Shown one piece after another: positions 10,206 through 18,060 of a DNA stretch of 48,844 nt. Source of the DNA: an uncultured Flavobacteriales bacterium (GTDB lineage: Bacteria; Bacteroidota; Bacteroidia; Flavobacteriales_D; Sanyastnellaceae); NCBI GenBank assembly GCA_937974555.1, contig CALJKR010000007.1, positions 1-48,844 of the forward strand, given 5' to 3'. The position numbers and the translations under genes are program-made. The notes under the pieces were generated by a model. That model was not told the origin of the DNA, made no database searches, and saw only the letters and a list, made by a program, of their open reading frames with translations. The stretch's first letter is position 1. Each line of letters opens with the position of its first letter.

Positions 10206-11384
10206 ATGAAAAAAGTTTATATCGTCTCTGCGGTGAGAACACCGATGGGTAGTTTTGGTGGAGCATTGTCCTCCGTATCATCAACGCAATTGGGAGCAGT
10301 GGCCATCAAAGGGGCCATAGAGAAAATTGGATTGAATCCTACAGAAGTTCAAGAGGTAATAATGGGTAGTGTTTTGCAAGCCAACCTGGGGCAGGCGCCT
10401 GCGCGTCAGGCTGCGGTTTTTGCAGGTTTGCCTCATTCGGTTCAGTGTACCACAGTGAACAAGGTATGTGCTTCTGGAATGAAAGCCGTAATGATGGCAG
10501 CACAAGCCATTCAATGTGGAGATGCCGATGTTGTGGTTGCCGGAGGAATGGAAAATATGTCACAAGTTCCGTATTATGTTCCCAGTAATCGTTGGGGCAA
10601 TAAATATGGCAATGTTCAAATGATCGATGGTTTGGCCAAAGATGGATTGACGGATGTTTATCACAATTACGCCATGGGAAACGCCGCTGAGTTGTGCGCA
10701 AGTGAATGTAATTTCTCAAGAGAAGATCAAGATGCTTTCGCTATCGAATCTTACAAGCGCTCTCAAGCCGCTTGGGCTGCGGGTAAGTTCAATGAAGAAA
10801 TTGTTGGTGTTCCAGTTACGGGTAGAAAAGGGGATGTTGTAATGGTTGTGGAAGATGAAGAATACAAAAACGTATCTTTTGATAAAATACCCGGATTGCG
10901 CCCAGCCTTTGTCAAAGACGGAACAGTTACTGCTGCCAACGCATCAACCATGAATGACGGTGCGGCCGCATTGGTTTTGATGAGTGAAGAAAAAATGAAT
11001 GCATTGGGCTTGACTCCCTTGGCAGAGGTTACTGGATATGCGGATGCTGAGCAAGCGCCAGAGTGGTTCACCACAACTCCAGCATTGGCATTGCCCAAAG
11101 CGGCAGCCAAGGCCGGTGTTCAGGTGACCGATTTGGATTTTGTTGAATTGAATGAAGCATTCTCCGTTGTCGGATTGGCCAACATTCAAAAAATGAATTT
11201 GGACGCGCAAAAGGTTAATGTCAACGGTGGTGCGGTGTCCTTGGGGCATCCGCTGGGCTGTTCTGGTGCACGAATCTTGGTGACTTTGATTCACATTATG
11301 AAAAACAACGGTGGAAAATTAGGCGGAGCTGCCATTTGCAATGGTGGCGGTGGCGCAAGTGCTGTTGTTTTGGCTAGAAAGTAA
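10206..11384 (+). CDS. Acetyl-CoA C-acetyltransferase (thiolase)
   Basis: About 392 residues, the standard thiolase length. It catalyses reversible Claisen condensation of two acetyl-CoA to acetoacetyl-CoA, or thiolytic cleavage. All three catalytic elements are present, numbered from the ATG at 10206: the acyl-accepting Cys88 in NKVCASGMKAV, His348 in SLGHPLGCSGAR, and Cys378 in AICNGGGG. NEAFSVV is also present. The short length and biosynthetic-type loop favour acetoacetyl-CoA thiolase over a fatty-acid-oxidation FadA, but no beta-oxidation partner sits nearby to settle it. An in-frame ATG at 10200 is an alternative start. The WbpM-like gene follows after 3 nt, so they are probably cotranscribed despite unrelated functions. 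Confidence 0.92.
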   Translation: MKKVYIVSAVRTPMGSFGGALSSVSSTQLGAVAIKGAIEKIGLNPTEVQEVIMGSVLQANLGQAPARQAAVFAGLPHSVQCTTVNKVCASGMKAVMMAAQAIQCGDADVVVAGGMENMSQVPYYVPSNRWGNKYGNVQMIDGLAKDGLTDVYHNYAMGNAAELCASECNFSREDQDAFAIESYKRSQAAWAAGKFNEEIVGVPVTGRKGDVVMVVEDEEYKNVSFDKIPGLRPAFVKDGTVTAANASTMNDGAAALVLMSEEKMNALGLTPLAEVTGYADAEQAPEWFTTTPALALPKAAAKAGVQVTDLDFVELNEAFSVVGLANIQKMNLDAQKVNVNGGAVSLGHPLGCSGARILVTLIHIMKNNGGKLGGAAICNGGGGASAVVLARK

Positions 11385-11387
11385 GGC

Positions 11388-13265
11388 GTGAGTTTATTGC
11401 CCAAAAATACAATTCCCCGATGGATTATCTACATGGTAGATATCATCGGGGTTTCTTTTGCTTTTATTGTGGCGTATTTGGTGCGATTTGAGTTTCATCC
11501 CCCTCAACAGGAATGGAATTTGGCCGTGCACTTTTTTCCTTTGTTGTGTTTGGTTTATGGAATGTCTTTTATCCTTGGGAAAACCTATGTGGGGATTATT
11601 CGATACACGGGATTGCAAGAAGCGAAAAGAATATTTATTGTATTGACCATAGCCTCTTTGGCCTTAATGTTACTGAATGTGTCCCGACCCAGTTGGTCAA
11701 CAGACGGCTTGTACTTTGTCCCCAAATCCATCATTGTCCTCACATATGTTTTTGCTTTGTTTGCTTTGTTGGTTTTCAGGGCAGGGGTCAAGTGGTCTTA
11801 TTTGGTGGCGGTGAAGGACATTAAAGAAGAAGGTAAGTTTGTTGTATTGATAGGCAATGGTGAATTGGCGATGACTGCCAAGCGCGTCATGGAGGAAAAT
11901 CGCCATGGGTATAAAAAAGTGGTGGCTTGGATTGATCCTTCGGATGACTGGAAGGGAAATCGATTGGAAGGAATGTTGATTTCAGGTCCGCAAGACTGGA
12001 ACCGAATCATTCAAGATTTTAATCCGCAGGAAATCGTACTGGCATTAGAAGAAGGGCAGCGAAATGAGCGTTCATTTTGGATTCAAAAGGCGAGTGCGGC
12101 AGGAATTAAATTGATGGAGGTCCCGTCGTCCAAAGATTGGATCATGGGTGAGTTGAGCGCAACACCCATGAAAGAAGTTTCCATTGAAGAGCTTTTGGGT
12201 AGAAACGAAATTAAAACCGATCAGGGCGCTGTAGCCCAATGGGTCAATGGTAAGGTAGTTTTGGTTACAGGAGCCGCAGGGAGTATTGGAAGTGAGATCG
12301 TGCGGCAATTGTTGTTTTTGAAACCGGCCAAAGTCATTGTGTTGGATCAAGCAGAAACGCCTTTGTTTGAATTTGAAAACGAATTGAATTCTAACCGCTG
12401 CGAGTTTGTCATTGCAGATATCAGAAAACAAGATCGTATGCAACGTGTATTTGACGCGTTTAATCCGCAAATCGTATTTCATGCTGCGGCATACAAACAT
12501 GTGCCGTTGATGGAAAGCAATCCTTCGGAGGCCATGCTTACCAATGTATGGGGCACCAAGGTTTTGGCTGATTTGGCTGTGGAAAATGGCGTAGAAAAAT
12601 TTGTGATGGTAAGCACGGACAAGGCGGTTAATCCCACCAATGTTATGGGAGCCACCAAACGTGCCGCTGAGATTTATGTACAATCGTTGAATAAGGTTTG
12701 TAAAACTGCATTCATTACGACAAGATTTGGAAATGTATTGGGCTCCAATGGTTCAGTAGTCAAGATATTTAAAAAACAAATAGAGCAGGGAGGGCCTTTG
12801 ACTGTTACCCATCCTGAAATCACCCGCTATTTCATGACAATCCCTGAAGCTGTGCAATTGGTTCTTCAAGCAGGGGAAATGGGAAACGGTGGTGAGATTT
12901 TTGTTTTTGACATGGGGGAAAAAGTGAAAATTGTTGACTTGGCCAAGAAGATGATTCAACTTTCAGGATATCAATTTGGGGTGAATATGGATATCGTTTT
13001 TTCTGGTTTACGACCCGGTGAAAAATTGTTTGAAGAGGTGCTCAGTGATGATGAATTAACCATGCCAACGCCGCATCGTAAAATAATGATTGCTAAGGTT
13101 AGGGACTATGATTGGGAGAGTGTGCAAAGTTGGATAAATGATTTGACGGGGCTTTTCAAGGAACAAAATAATGAGTTATTGGTTGGTAAGTTAAAGTCTT
13201 TTATTCCTGAATATGTAAGTAACAATTCGGAGTTTGAGCGATTGGATAAAAACAAATCGGAATGA
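11388..13265 (+). CDS. WbpM/CapD-like UDP-sugar 4,6-dehydratase, membrane-bound
   Basis: A 625-residue polysaccharide biosynthesis protein. Four membrane segments fill about residues 10-130. A CoA-binding-like Rossmann domain follows (about 140-270), then the SDR catalytic domain starts with VTGAAGSIGSE near residue 293. The catalytic triad is Ser409 (STDK), Met420 and Lys424 (MGATK). Met in place of the usual Tyr is the hallmark of the large WbpM-like dehydratases, which convert UDP-GlcNAc to the 4-keto-6-deoxy sugar for surface glycans. The start is GTG, needed to keep the conserved PRW segment before the first membrane helix. It overlaps the next gene by ATGA. Confidence 0.9.
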   Translation: MSLLPKNTIPRWIIYMVDIIGVSFAFIVAYLVRFEFHPPQQEWNLAVHFFPLLCLVYGMSFILGKTYVGIIRYTGLQEAKRIFIVLTIASLALMLLNVSRPSWSTDGLYFVPKSIIVLTYVFALFALLVFRAGVKWSYLVAVKDIKEEGKFVVLIGNGELAMTAKRVMEENRHGYKKVVAWIDPSDDWKGNRLEGMLISGPQDWNRIIQDFNPQEIVLALEEGQRNERSFWIQKASAAGIKLMEVPSSKDWIMGELSATPMKEVSIEELLGRNEIKTDQGAVAQWVNGKVVLVTGAAGSIGSEIVRQLLFLKPAKVIVLDQAETPLFEFENELNSNRCEFVIADIRKQDRMQRVFDAFNPQIVFHAAAYKHVPLMESNPSEAMLTNVWGTKVLADLAVENGVEKFVMVSTDKAVNPTNVMGATKRAAEIYVQSLNKVCKTAFITTRFGNVLGSNGSVVKIFKKQIEQGGPLTVTHPEITRYFMTIPEAVQLVLQAGEMGNGGEIFVFDMGEKVKIVDLAKKMIQLSGYQFGVNMDIVFSGLRPGEKLFEEVLSDDELTMPTPHRKIMIAKVRDYDWESVQSWINDLTGLFKEQNNELLVGKLKSFIPEYVSNNSEFERLDKNKSE

Positions 13266-13663
13266 CAACAAAAGGTTCAGATGAAAAATCAGTGATTCAA
13301 TCCAAAATTGGTCGCTATATCAGCATTGGGAAGGAAAATATCCACTTCAATGTTCAAAAGAAAAGAGGAACGGTTATCCTTCGATTAATTACTTTCAATC
13401 CCATTCACAATCAATCTTTTCTTTTTCACTCGGTGCAGTCTGAATCTGAAATGGAGGCGTACCGTGAGATGTTGCGGTACGTGCAATACCACAAGGAGGA
13501 GGAAAGCAGTTACACCATTCAATGGTCTTTATTGGGCGAAAATAAATTGTATACCAGTTACTTCAGGGCCAACACCATTTTGGGTGCTTTGGATAAGTTG
13601 TATTTTGATCGTGATCCCAATACAATCAATGTTTTTAGTGTGATGTTGAATCCCATTTCTTAA
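13262..13663 (+). CDS. Small protein of unknown function
   Basis: 133 residues, no signal peptide or membrane segment, and no family I recognise. The sequence is hydrophilic with a beta-like middle (GTVILRLITFNPI, SYTIQWSLLG). Its ATG overlaps the stop of the dehydratase gene (ATGA), and yigZ begins 5 nt after its stop. It is therefore almost certainly a real gene translated with its neighbours. No function is assigned. Confidence 0.72.
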   Translation: MTTKGSDEKSVIQSKIGRYISIGKENIHFNVQKKRGTVILRLITFNPIHNQSFLFHSVQSESEMEAYREMLRYVQYHKEEESSYTIQWSLLGENKLYTSYFRANTILGALDKLYFDRDPNTINVFSVMLNPIS

Positions 13664-13668
13664 TTGAA

Positions 13669-14265
13669 TTGGAGCTTTACACTACCGTAGCAAAATCGGG
13701 TGTTTCCAACCATCGTGTTTTGGGAAGCCGACACTTGGGCTTTGTTTTTGAAGTGCATTCCGAGGAGGAAGCCAAGGAGATGGTCAAAAAATTCAAAGTA
13801 GACTACCACGATGCAACCCATGTATGCCATGCCTTTCGCTTGGGTTTAAAAGGAGATTTTTTAAAGTATAATGATGATGGAGAGCCTTCAGGAACCGCGG
13901 GGAAGCCAATGGCTGGTGCGCTTCTTTCCGCTGGTGTTACACAAGTAATCGCATTGGTGGTACGTTATTACGGAGGAACCAAATTGGGAACTGGAGGCCT
14001 CATTCAGGCATACCGCACGGCAGTGGAATTGGCGTTGGAAGATGCAGGATTACAAGAAAGAGAATGGCGCATTTCATTCAAGATTCATTGCACTTATGCA
14101 GATATGCCGACCATTTTGACTTTTTTAAAAAACAATGATGCGCAGAAAATGAGCATTGTCCAAACGGATACATGCTGTCTCACCTATAACATCAATGCCT
14201 CCGCATGGGAGGCATTGAATTCTTTTATCGCAGGATTTGCTGCTGCCAGTATTCAATTGATTTAA
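13669..14265 (+). CDS. yigZ: YigZ/IMPACT (UPF0029) family protein
   Basis: 198 residues. The N-terminal UPF0029/IMPACT domain shows HVCHAFRLG, YNDDGEPSGTAGKPM and VVRYYGGTKLGTGGL, the diagnostic signatures of the family. The second half is the small ferredoxin-like domain seen in bacterial YigZ. The bacterial role is poorly known; ribosome- or nucleic-acid-related roles have been suggested. No ATG exists before the conserved core, so the TTG at 13669 is the most likely start. Its TAA overlaps the stop of the convergent PDZ gene in a TTAA tetramer. Confidence 0.88.
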   Translation: MELYTTVAKSGVSNHRVLGSRHLGFVFEVHSEEEAKEMVKKFKVDYHDATHVCHAFRLGLKGDFLKYNDDGEPSGTAGKPMAGALLSAGVTQVIALVVRYYGGTKLGTGGLIQAYRTAVELALEDAGLQEREWRISFKIHCTYADMPTILTFLKNNDAQKMSIVQTDTCCLTYNINASAWEALNSFIAGFAAASIQLI

Positions 14266-15677
14266 TCAATTTTTAATTCCTTAATGATGACCAATTTTTC
14301 GTTTTGATAAATCATCAAGTGATAAGATCCTTTTTCCCAACCCGCCCATCGAATCATACCTTGATAGGAAGAAATAGGTTTGGGCCTTTCATCACTAAAT
14401 AGAATTCCTTTGTTGCTGTCTTGAACAACAACTTTGATGCTCGATGGTTTTTCTGATTTAAGAATGATGTCCAAAGATTCCGTTTTGGGCTGTGGCATAA
14501 ATGAAAGTTGCTCAAAATTGGAAGGAGATAGACTCTCAGCGGTGATGTTTTTCAATGTCTCAGCATTGACAGTATGCAAGCTCAATTGTCGAATGGCATT
14601 GGGCTCTCCAATGAATATTCCATTTTCGGTAATCTTCATATTCAAGGTAGAATCCATGTTCTCCATGTCTTCCATGTCTTCCATATCAAATTCATAATCC
14701 AAATTGATTTGCCCTTGGTCATCAAGTCCTTTTTCATTGCGATAAATGCGGTATCCATCTCGCTCAATGATGGATTTACTTCCGAAATTCCCTTTCAAGA
14801 TGGATGTTTTTTCTTCCCGAATAATGGTTACTTCACAACCATCTCCGGGTATGGACTCGCCTATGATTTTTCTTAACTCCTCAAAGTTTTGAACGGCTTT
14901 CCCGTTCAAGGCGATGATGATATCATTCTTTAAAAGACCCATTTGCTCTGCAGCGGAGTTGGCAATGACACTGTCAATTTTAACGCCCATTTCGGCAAAT
15001 TCATTATTGGGGGTAACGCCTAAAAATGCGCTGGGCTTTTCATTGGTTTCCAATTGATCTATTCTGATTTCTGGCCAGCTTCCAAATGGAAAAGCAGGAA
15101 AATCATCTACCAAAGGAGCGGTGGGTAATGCTTCCAAGGGAATATTCATTTTTAGGTTTTTCCCATGACGTTTGATTCGCAAATCCACATTGTCTTGCGG
15201 CGCTTTTGCTCGAATAATATTGACGATGTCTTGGGAATTTTTCACATGTATTCCATCAACTTTTTTAATGACATCGCCCACCTGCAAATGTGCTTTTTCA
15301 GCAGGTGACCCTGGAGCCAAATCACTGATGATGGGATGATGCTTTCCGTTTTTCAAAGTCACCCCCAAATATGCGCGGGGCTTAAAGTTGGGCATTTCCA
15401 AGAATGGCAATCCTTCAATGCTAAAGTTGGGACCTTCTGAATTTGCGCGAAGGTTATTGTCTTGAATTTGAATGGAGAATTCTTTCGCACCCTTTTTATC
15501 AATTCCATTCCTTCCCAATGCTTCTTCTAAATCTTCACCAGGCAACAACTCAAAGGATTTTTCTTCTACGATGGTTTCACCGTTTTTTTCCTTTTTGATT
15601 TTCACGTTGACGTGCGTTTGCGCATCCACCCATTGAATGGTTAAAATGCTCATCAGAATAAATAACAATACTCTCAT
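14262..15677 (-). CDS. Secreted two-PDZ-domain protein
   Basis: About 471 residues with a signal peptide (hydrophobic core VLLFILMSILTI, cleavage after VDAQ). Two PDZ domains are visible. The first has AYLGVTLKN then GSPAEKAHLQVGDVIKKVDG; the second has AFLGVTPNN then NSAAEQMGLLKNDIIIALNG. No trypsin-like protease domain accompanies them, so this is a periplasmic or surface peptide-binding protein rather than an HtrA protease. An acidic, Met-rich low-complexity stretch (EDMEDMENMD) follows the second PDZ. The C-terminus resembles a small beta domain that could aid sorting. It lies downstream of the sigma/anti-sigma pair and may belong to their output. The ATG at 15677 is preferred over a GTG at 15698, which would precede the signal peptide and lies in a promoter-like element. 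Confidence 0.85.
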   Translation of the reverse strand: MRVLLFILMSILTIQWVDAQTHVNVKIKKEKNGETIVEEKSFELLPGEDLEEALGRNGIDKKGAKEFSIQIQDNNLRANSEGPNFSIEGLPFLEMPNFKPRAYLGVTLKNGKHHPIISDLAPGSPAEKAHLQVGDVIKKVDGIHVKNSQDIVNIIRAKAPQDNVDLRIKRHGKNLKMNIPLEALPTAPLVDDFPAFPFGSWPEIRIDQLETNEKPSAFLGVTPNNEFAEMGVKIDSVIANSAAEQMGLLKNDIIIALNGKAVQNFEELRKIIGESIPGDGCEVTIIREEKTSILKGNFGSKSIIERDGYRIYRNEKGLDDQGQINLDYEFDMEDMEDMENMDSTLNMKITENGIFIGEPNAIRQLSLHTVNAETLKNITAESLSPSNFEQLSFMPQPKTESLDIILKSEKPSSIKVVVQDSNKGILFSDERPKPISSYQGMIRWAGWEKGSYHLMIYQNEKLVIIKELKID

Positions 15678-15697
15678 AAAACCCAATTTTGTTGGCA

Positions 15698-15742
15698 CGA
15701 AAATAAAACGAGAGTTTGTATCACAACGGTTGAATCGTGATA
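15698..15742 (-). promoter_or_regulatory. Possible promoter and inverted repeat before the PDZ gene
   Basis: TATCAC (15719-15724) and GTGATA (15737-15742) form a 6-bp inverted repeat with a 12-nt spacer. On the minus strand, TATTTTCG (15705-15698) is one base from TAnnTTTG and lies just downstream of the repeat, about 20 nt before the PDZ start codon. This suggests the PDZ gene has its own regulated promoter besides read-through from the anti-sigma gene. The evidence is pattern only. Confidence 0.35.
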
Positions 15743-15749
15743 AGGAATG

Positions 15750-16712
15750 TTAATCGAGTTCAATCTTGACTGGCAGGACAAAAAATCCAGCTGCGCCTTT
15801 GTTTTTCAAATCAAAAGTTTTCAATTCGTTTTTCAGTGCCGTGCACCATGAGGTTATCTGATCTGACCCCATGGCCGGGCTCTTCACCAATTGTACATCG
15901 TCCACTTTTCCATTGGCGTTCACATGGAATTTGAAAAATAATTGGGTAGTAGCAATAGCGCTTAAATTGTTTTTCTTCTCCAAAGTCTCGGGTCTTCTGA
16001 TCCAATGATTTTGAAGTATGGTGTGAACATCTTGGATTAATTTACTTTCTCCTCCCGGATAATGTGGCGGAAATTCTACAAAGAGATTGGCCATGTCCAC
16101 TGATCCAACAGAAGCGCTTTCCGCTTGCGCTGGTGATTTTACATCGCGTTGATTGTCTGTGTATGGACCTGGATCTGGAGGAGACAATGCCTCGTCAGCC
16201 AATGCCGCGTTTTCCTCATTTTCTGAGATGACATCTTCTGTTACCTCTATGCTTGTGAATTCAATTGTATTGATTTTGGGTGGGGCTTCTTGAACAGCAT
16301 TTTTCTGTAACTCAGCAGCAGGTGAAGTCTCGGATTTGACAATGGTATGGTTATCGGCCAAGGCTGCGGGCTCAACCAGCTCATTGGACTTTGGGAAATA
16401 TAAGTAGCCAAGAATAAAGACGGCCGCTATGCCGCTGCTGATCCAAAGCCAGGTCATTTTTCGGATCCCAATGGATTTCTTTTCATTATGGAAAAGGGCA
16501 TCCAGAGATTTTTTCACGCGATCATCGGGACCATCTTCAGGATGTTTTTCAATTTCCATGAATTGAAAAAGCAAGTTGCGCATGCGTGTATATTCCGCTT
16601 CATCAGCCAGGTGTGTCAAAATAAACTCCTTTTCCTCAGGAAGTAAATCTTGAAATTCCTTCTGCATCAAGAGAAGTTCAATATCTTCTGATTGGTATTG
16701 TTTACTGGCCAT
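15750..16712 (-). CDS. Membrane anti-sigma-like protein with TonB-like C-terminus
   Basis: About 320 residues from ATG at 16712. A cytoplasmic N-terminal segment with LPEEKEFILTHL resembles the sigma-binding part of Bacteroidota anti-sigma factors. One membrane helix follows (around residues 85-105, WISSGIAAVFILGYLYF). A periplasmic acidic/proline linker comes next, then a C-terminal domain containing YPGGESKLI and FKFHVNANGKVDDVQLVKS. That matches the TonB C-terminal fold as found in Bacteroidota TonB and regulatory proteins. The likely role is to hold the adjacent sigma factor and release it on an envelope signal; this is inferred from position and layout. It starts 2 nt after the sigma stop. 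Confidence 0.78.
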   Translation of the reverse strand: MASKQYQSEDIELLLMQKEFQDLLPEEKEFILTHLADEAEYTRMRNLLFQFMEIEKHPEDGPDDRVKKSLDALFHNEKKSIGIRKMTWLWISSGIAAVFILGYLYFPKSNELVEPAALADNHTIVKSETSPAAELQKNAVQEAPPKINTIEFTSIEVTEDVISENEENAALADEALSPPDPGPYTDNQRDVKSPAQAESASVGSVDMANLFVEFPPHYPGGESKLIQDVHTILQNHWIRRPETLEKKNNLSAIATTQLFFKFHVNANGKVDDVQLVKSPAMGSDQITSWCTALKNELKTFDLKNKGAAGFFVLPVKIELD

Positions 16713-16714
16713 GA

Positions 16715-17308
16715 TCAAGAAAGAATAAAGATGATGATGAGACCTAAAATGTCTTTAAACTCAACGAGTTCTTTTTGGAGATCTTTCAGGGTGTAAAAAA
16801 TGCGTGACTTCACCGTTCCCTCGCTGCAGTTCATTGCGGTGGCAATTTCTGGAACGCTGAGCTCTTGGAAAAAGCGAAGTTCAATGGTCTCTTTTTTCAC
16901 TTCATCCAGTTGCTGTAAAAGCCCTTCAAGTTTTTGTTTGAATGCACCCAGGTCCATGTGGAATGGGGATTGATTTTTTTCTATCTGATCGATATTCATT
17001 TGTGCTTTCTGTCGGATCTCGTTCTTGGCATACTCATTCTTGCACATGTTGTGCGCGATGCTGTACATCCATGTTTTAAAAGGACGAGCGGTATTAAACG
17101 AGGGGGCGTTGACGACGACTTTGGTGAAAAGTTCTTGGGTCATATCGTTGGCGAGCTCTCTGTTTTTCCAGAGCATACGGTAGAAGTAGCTGAATACCAA
17201 CTTCGAATACCGAGCATACAAAGTTTCAAATGCCCGATGATTTTTCAAGGCAATCTCGGACATCAAAACTTCATCGGTTTGGTGTTGAAGGTTTCGCATC
17301 ATACTCAT
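16715..17308 (-). CDS. ECF-type RNA polymerase sigma factor
   Basis: About 197 residues. Region 2 runs from AFETLYARYSKLVF to the -10-recognition helix around FKTWMYSIAHNMCKNEY, including the core-binding DMTQELFTKVV. Region 4 is a helix-turn-helix: LSVPEIATAMNCSEGTVKSR. There is no region 1 or 3, so it is an extracytoplasmic-function sigma. A longer frame opens at 17392 inside the NUDIX gene, but ATG at 17308 lies 8 nt after the NUDIX stop and gives the normal family length. The hydrophobic last residues (LGLIIIFILS) are unusual. It is followed after 2 nt by the anti-sigma-like gene. Confidence 0.9.
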   Translation of the reverse strand: MSMMRNLQHQTDEVLMSEIALKNHRAFETLYARYSKLVFSYFYRMLWKNRELANDMTQELFTKVVVNAPSFNTARPFKTWMYSIAHNMCKNEYAKNEIRQKAQMNIDQIEKNQSPFHMDLGAFKQKLEGLLQQLDEVKKETIELRFFQELSVPEIATAMNCSEGTVKSRIFYTLKDLQKELVEFKDILGLIIIFILS

Positions 17309-17316
17309 CAGTACGG

Positions 17317-17961
17317 CTAAGATCGGGTTTCGTTCAAATACTCCTGCCACAAATGACACAATTCTTGTGTAATCATAGCAGAGGCTCCCCATAGAAAGTG
17401 ATTCCCGAGTGGGATTCCCTTGATAAGTCGCGTGGTATCAAAGGCTTTGAGGTAATGTTCTTTTTCGATGATCTTAGCGGGCATCAACGCTGCGATTTCT
17501 ACCCAAAAAAAATCTTCGATCTCACGGGAATCTAACGTCAGCGGGTCTTGTTTATGGATGAGTTTCAACATTGGGAAAACCAACATATTGCTTGGGGGTA
17601 TAAACACAGGACTCATTGCTCCCAAATGAAAATAAGAGTCGGGCAAAATTCCGATTTCCTCTTCCGTCTCGCGATTGGCGCATTCCTCGTAGCTTTCTCC
17701 TGGATTTGTTTTCCCCCCAGGAAAAGCGACTTGACCGCCATGAATTCCGAAGTCGCTTCGCACAATAAACCCAAGTTCAATGGATTTGGTCGATTCTTTT
17801 AATATCAGATTTACCGCACTGTGTCTGGGCGGCGGATCCAATTGTAATGCATCTTCAAAAGAGTTCCGGGGATATGACCAAATGGTACCATGCGCATCGG
17901 CGCCCGGTAACGGATGTTGAATTCGTTCTTTGATCCAAGTTGAAAAAAGTGTGGTATGCAT
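17317..17961 (-). CDS. NUDIX hydrolase, CoA pyrophosphatase type
   Basis: 214 residues. The Nudix box is complete: GGKTNPGESYEECANR followed by ETEEEIG, giving the GX5EX7REUXEEXGU pattern around residues 92-114. The upstream stretch ending in GGQVAFPGG fits the NuCoA motif of CoA diphosphatases (NudL/PCD1-like), which cleave CoA and its derivatives to phosphopantetheine and 3',5'-ADP. It heads the sigma/anti-sigma operon and is divergent from aat across a 99-nt spacer rich in TTATGC repeats. Confidence 0.85.
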   Translation of the reverse strand: MHTTLFSTWIKERIQHPLPGADAHGTIWSYPRNSFEDALQLDPPPRHSAVNLILKESTKSIELGFIVRSDFGIHGGQVAFPGGKTNPGESYEECANRETEEEIGILPDSYFHLGAMSPVFIPPSNMLVFPMLKLIHKQDPLTLDSREIEDFFWVEIAALMPAKIIEKEHYLKAFDTTRLIKGIPLGNHFLWGASAMITQELCHLWQEYLNETRS

Positions 17962-17964
17962 TGC

Positions 17965-18017
17965 TTATGCAATTTTATGCGAATTTATGTGTGGTTTATG
18001 CGCATAAAATCGCATAA
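17965..18017. promoter_or_regulatory. Helically phased TTATGC/GCATAA array with palindromic centre
   Basis: TTATGC (or TTATGT) occurs at 17965, 17975, 17985 and 17996, and the reverse form GCATAA at 18002 and 18012. Steps are 10, 10 and 11 bp, and 10 bp on the reverse side, close to one helical turn. The two orientations meet in a perfect 14-bp palindrome, TTTATGCGCATAAA (17995-18008). The array fills the spacer between the divergent NUDIX and aat genes and starts 3 bp from the NUDIX start codon, so it is well placed as a shared operator. Confidence 0.55.
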
Positions 18018-18048
18018 TTTATAGGATATGGCACTTTGTCTGGGGAAG

Positions 18049-18056
18049 TATCTTTG
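18049..18056 (+). promoter_or_regulatory. -7 box (TATCTTTG) for aat, 4 nt before ATG
   Basis: A perfect TAnnTTTG box ends exactly 4 nt before the aat start codon, so the mRNA would begin at or almost at the ATG. There is no convincing -33 TTG at the ideal distance. Confidence 0.5.
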
Positions 18057-18060
18057 AATC

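Noticed and set aside
12072..12683. Open frame of 203 codons antisense to the WbpM-like gene
   Set aside because: The plus strand encodes the catalytic domain with intact motifs; the antisense frame shows no recognisable domain.
15698..15698. GTG as the PDZ-gene start
   Set aside because: It adds seven residues before an otherwise normal signal peptide and lies inside the -7-like element; ATG at 15677 fits better.
17309..17392. Longer sigma-factor start inside the NUDIX gene
   Set aside because: The extra 28 residues are unlike the family; ATG 17308 gives the usual length and lies just after the NUDIX stop.
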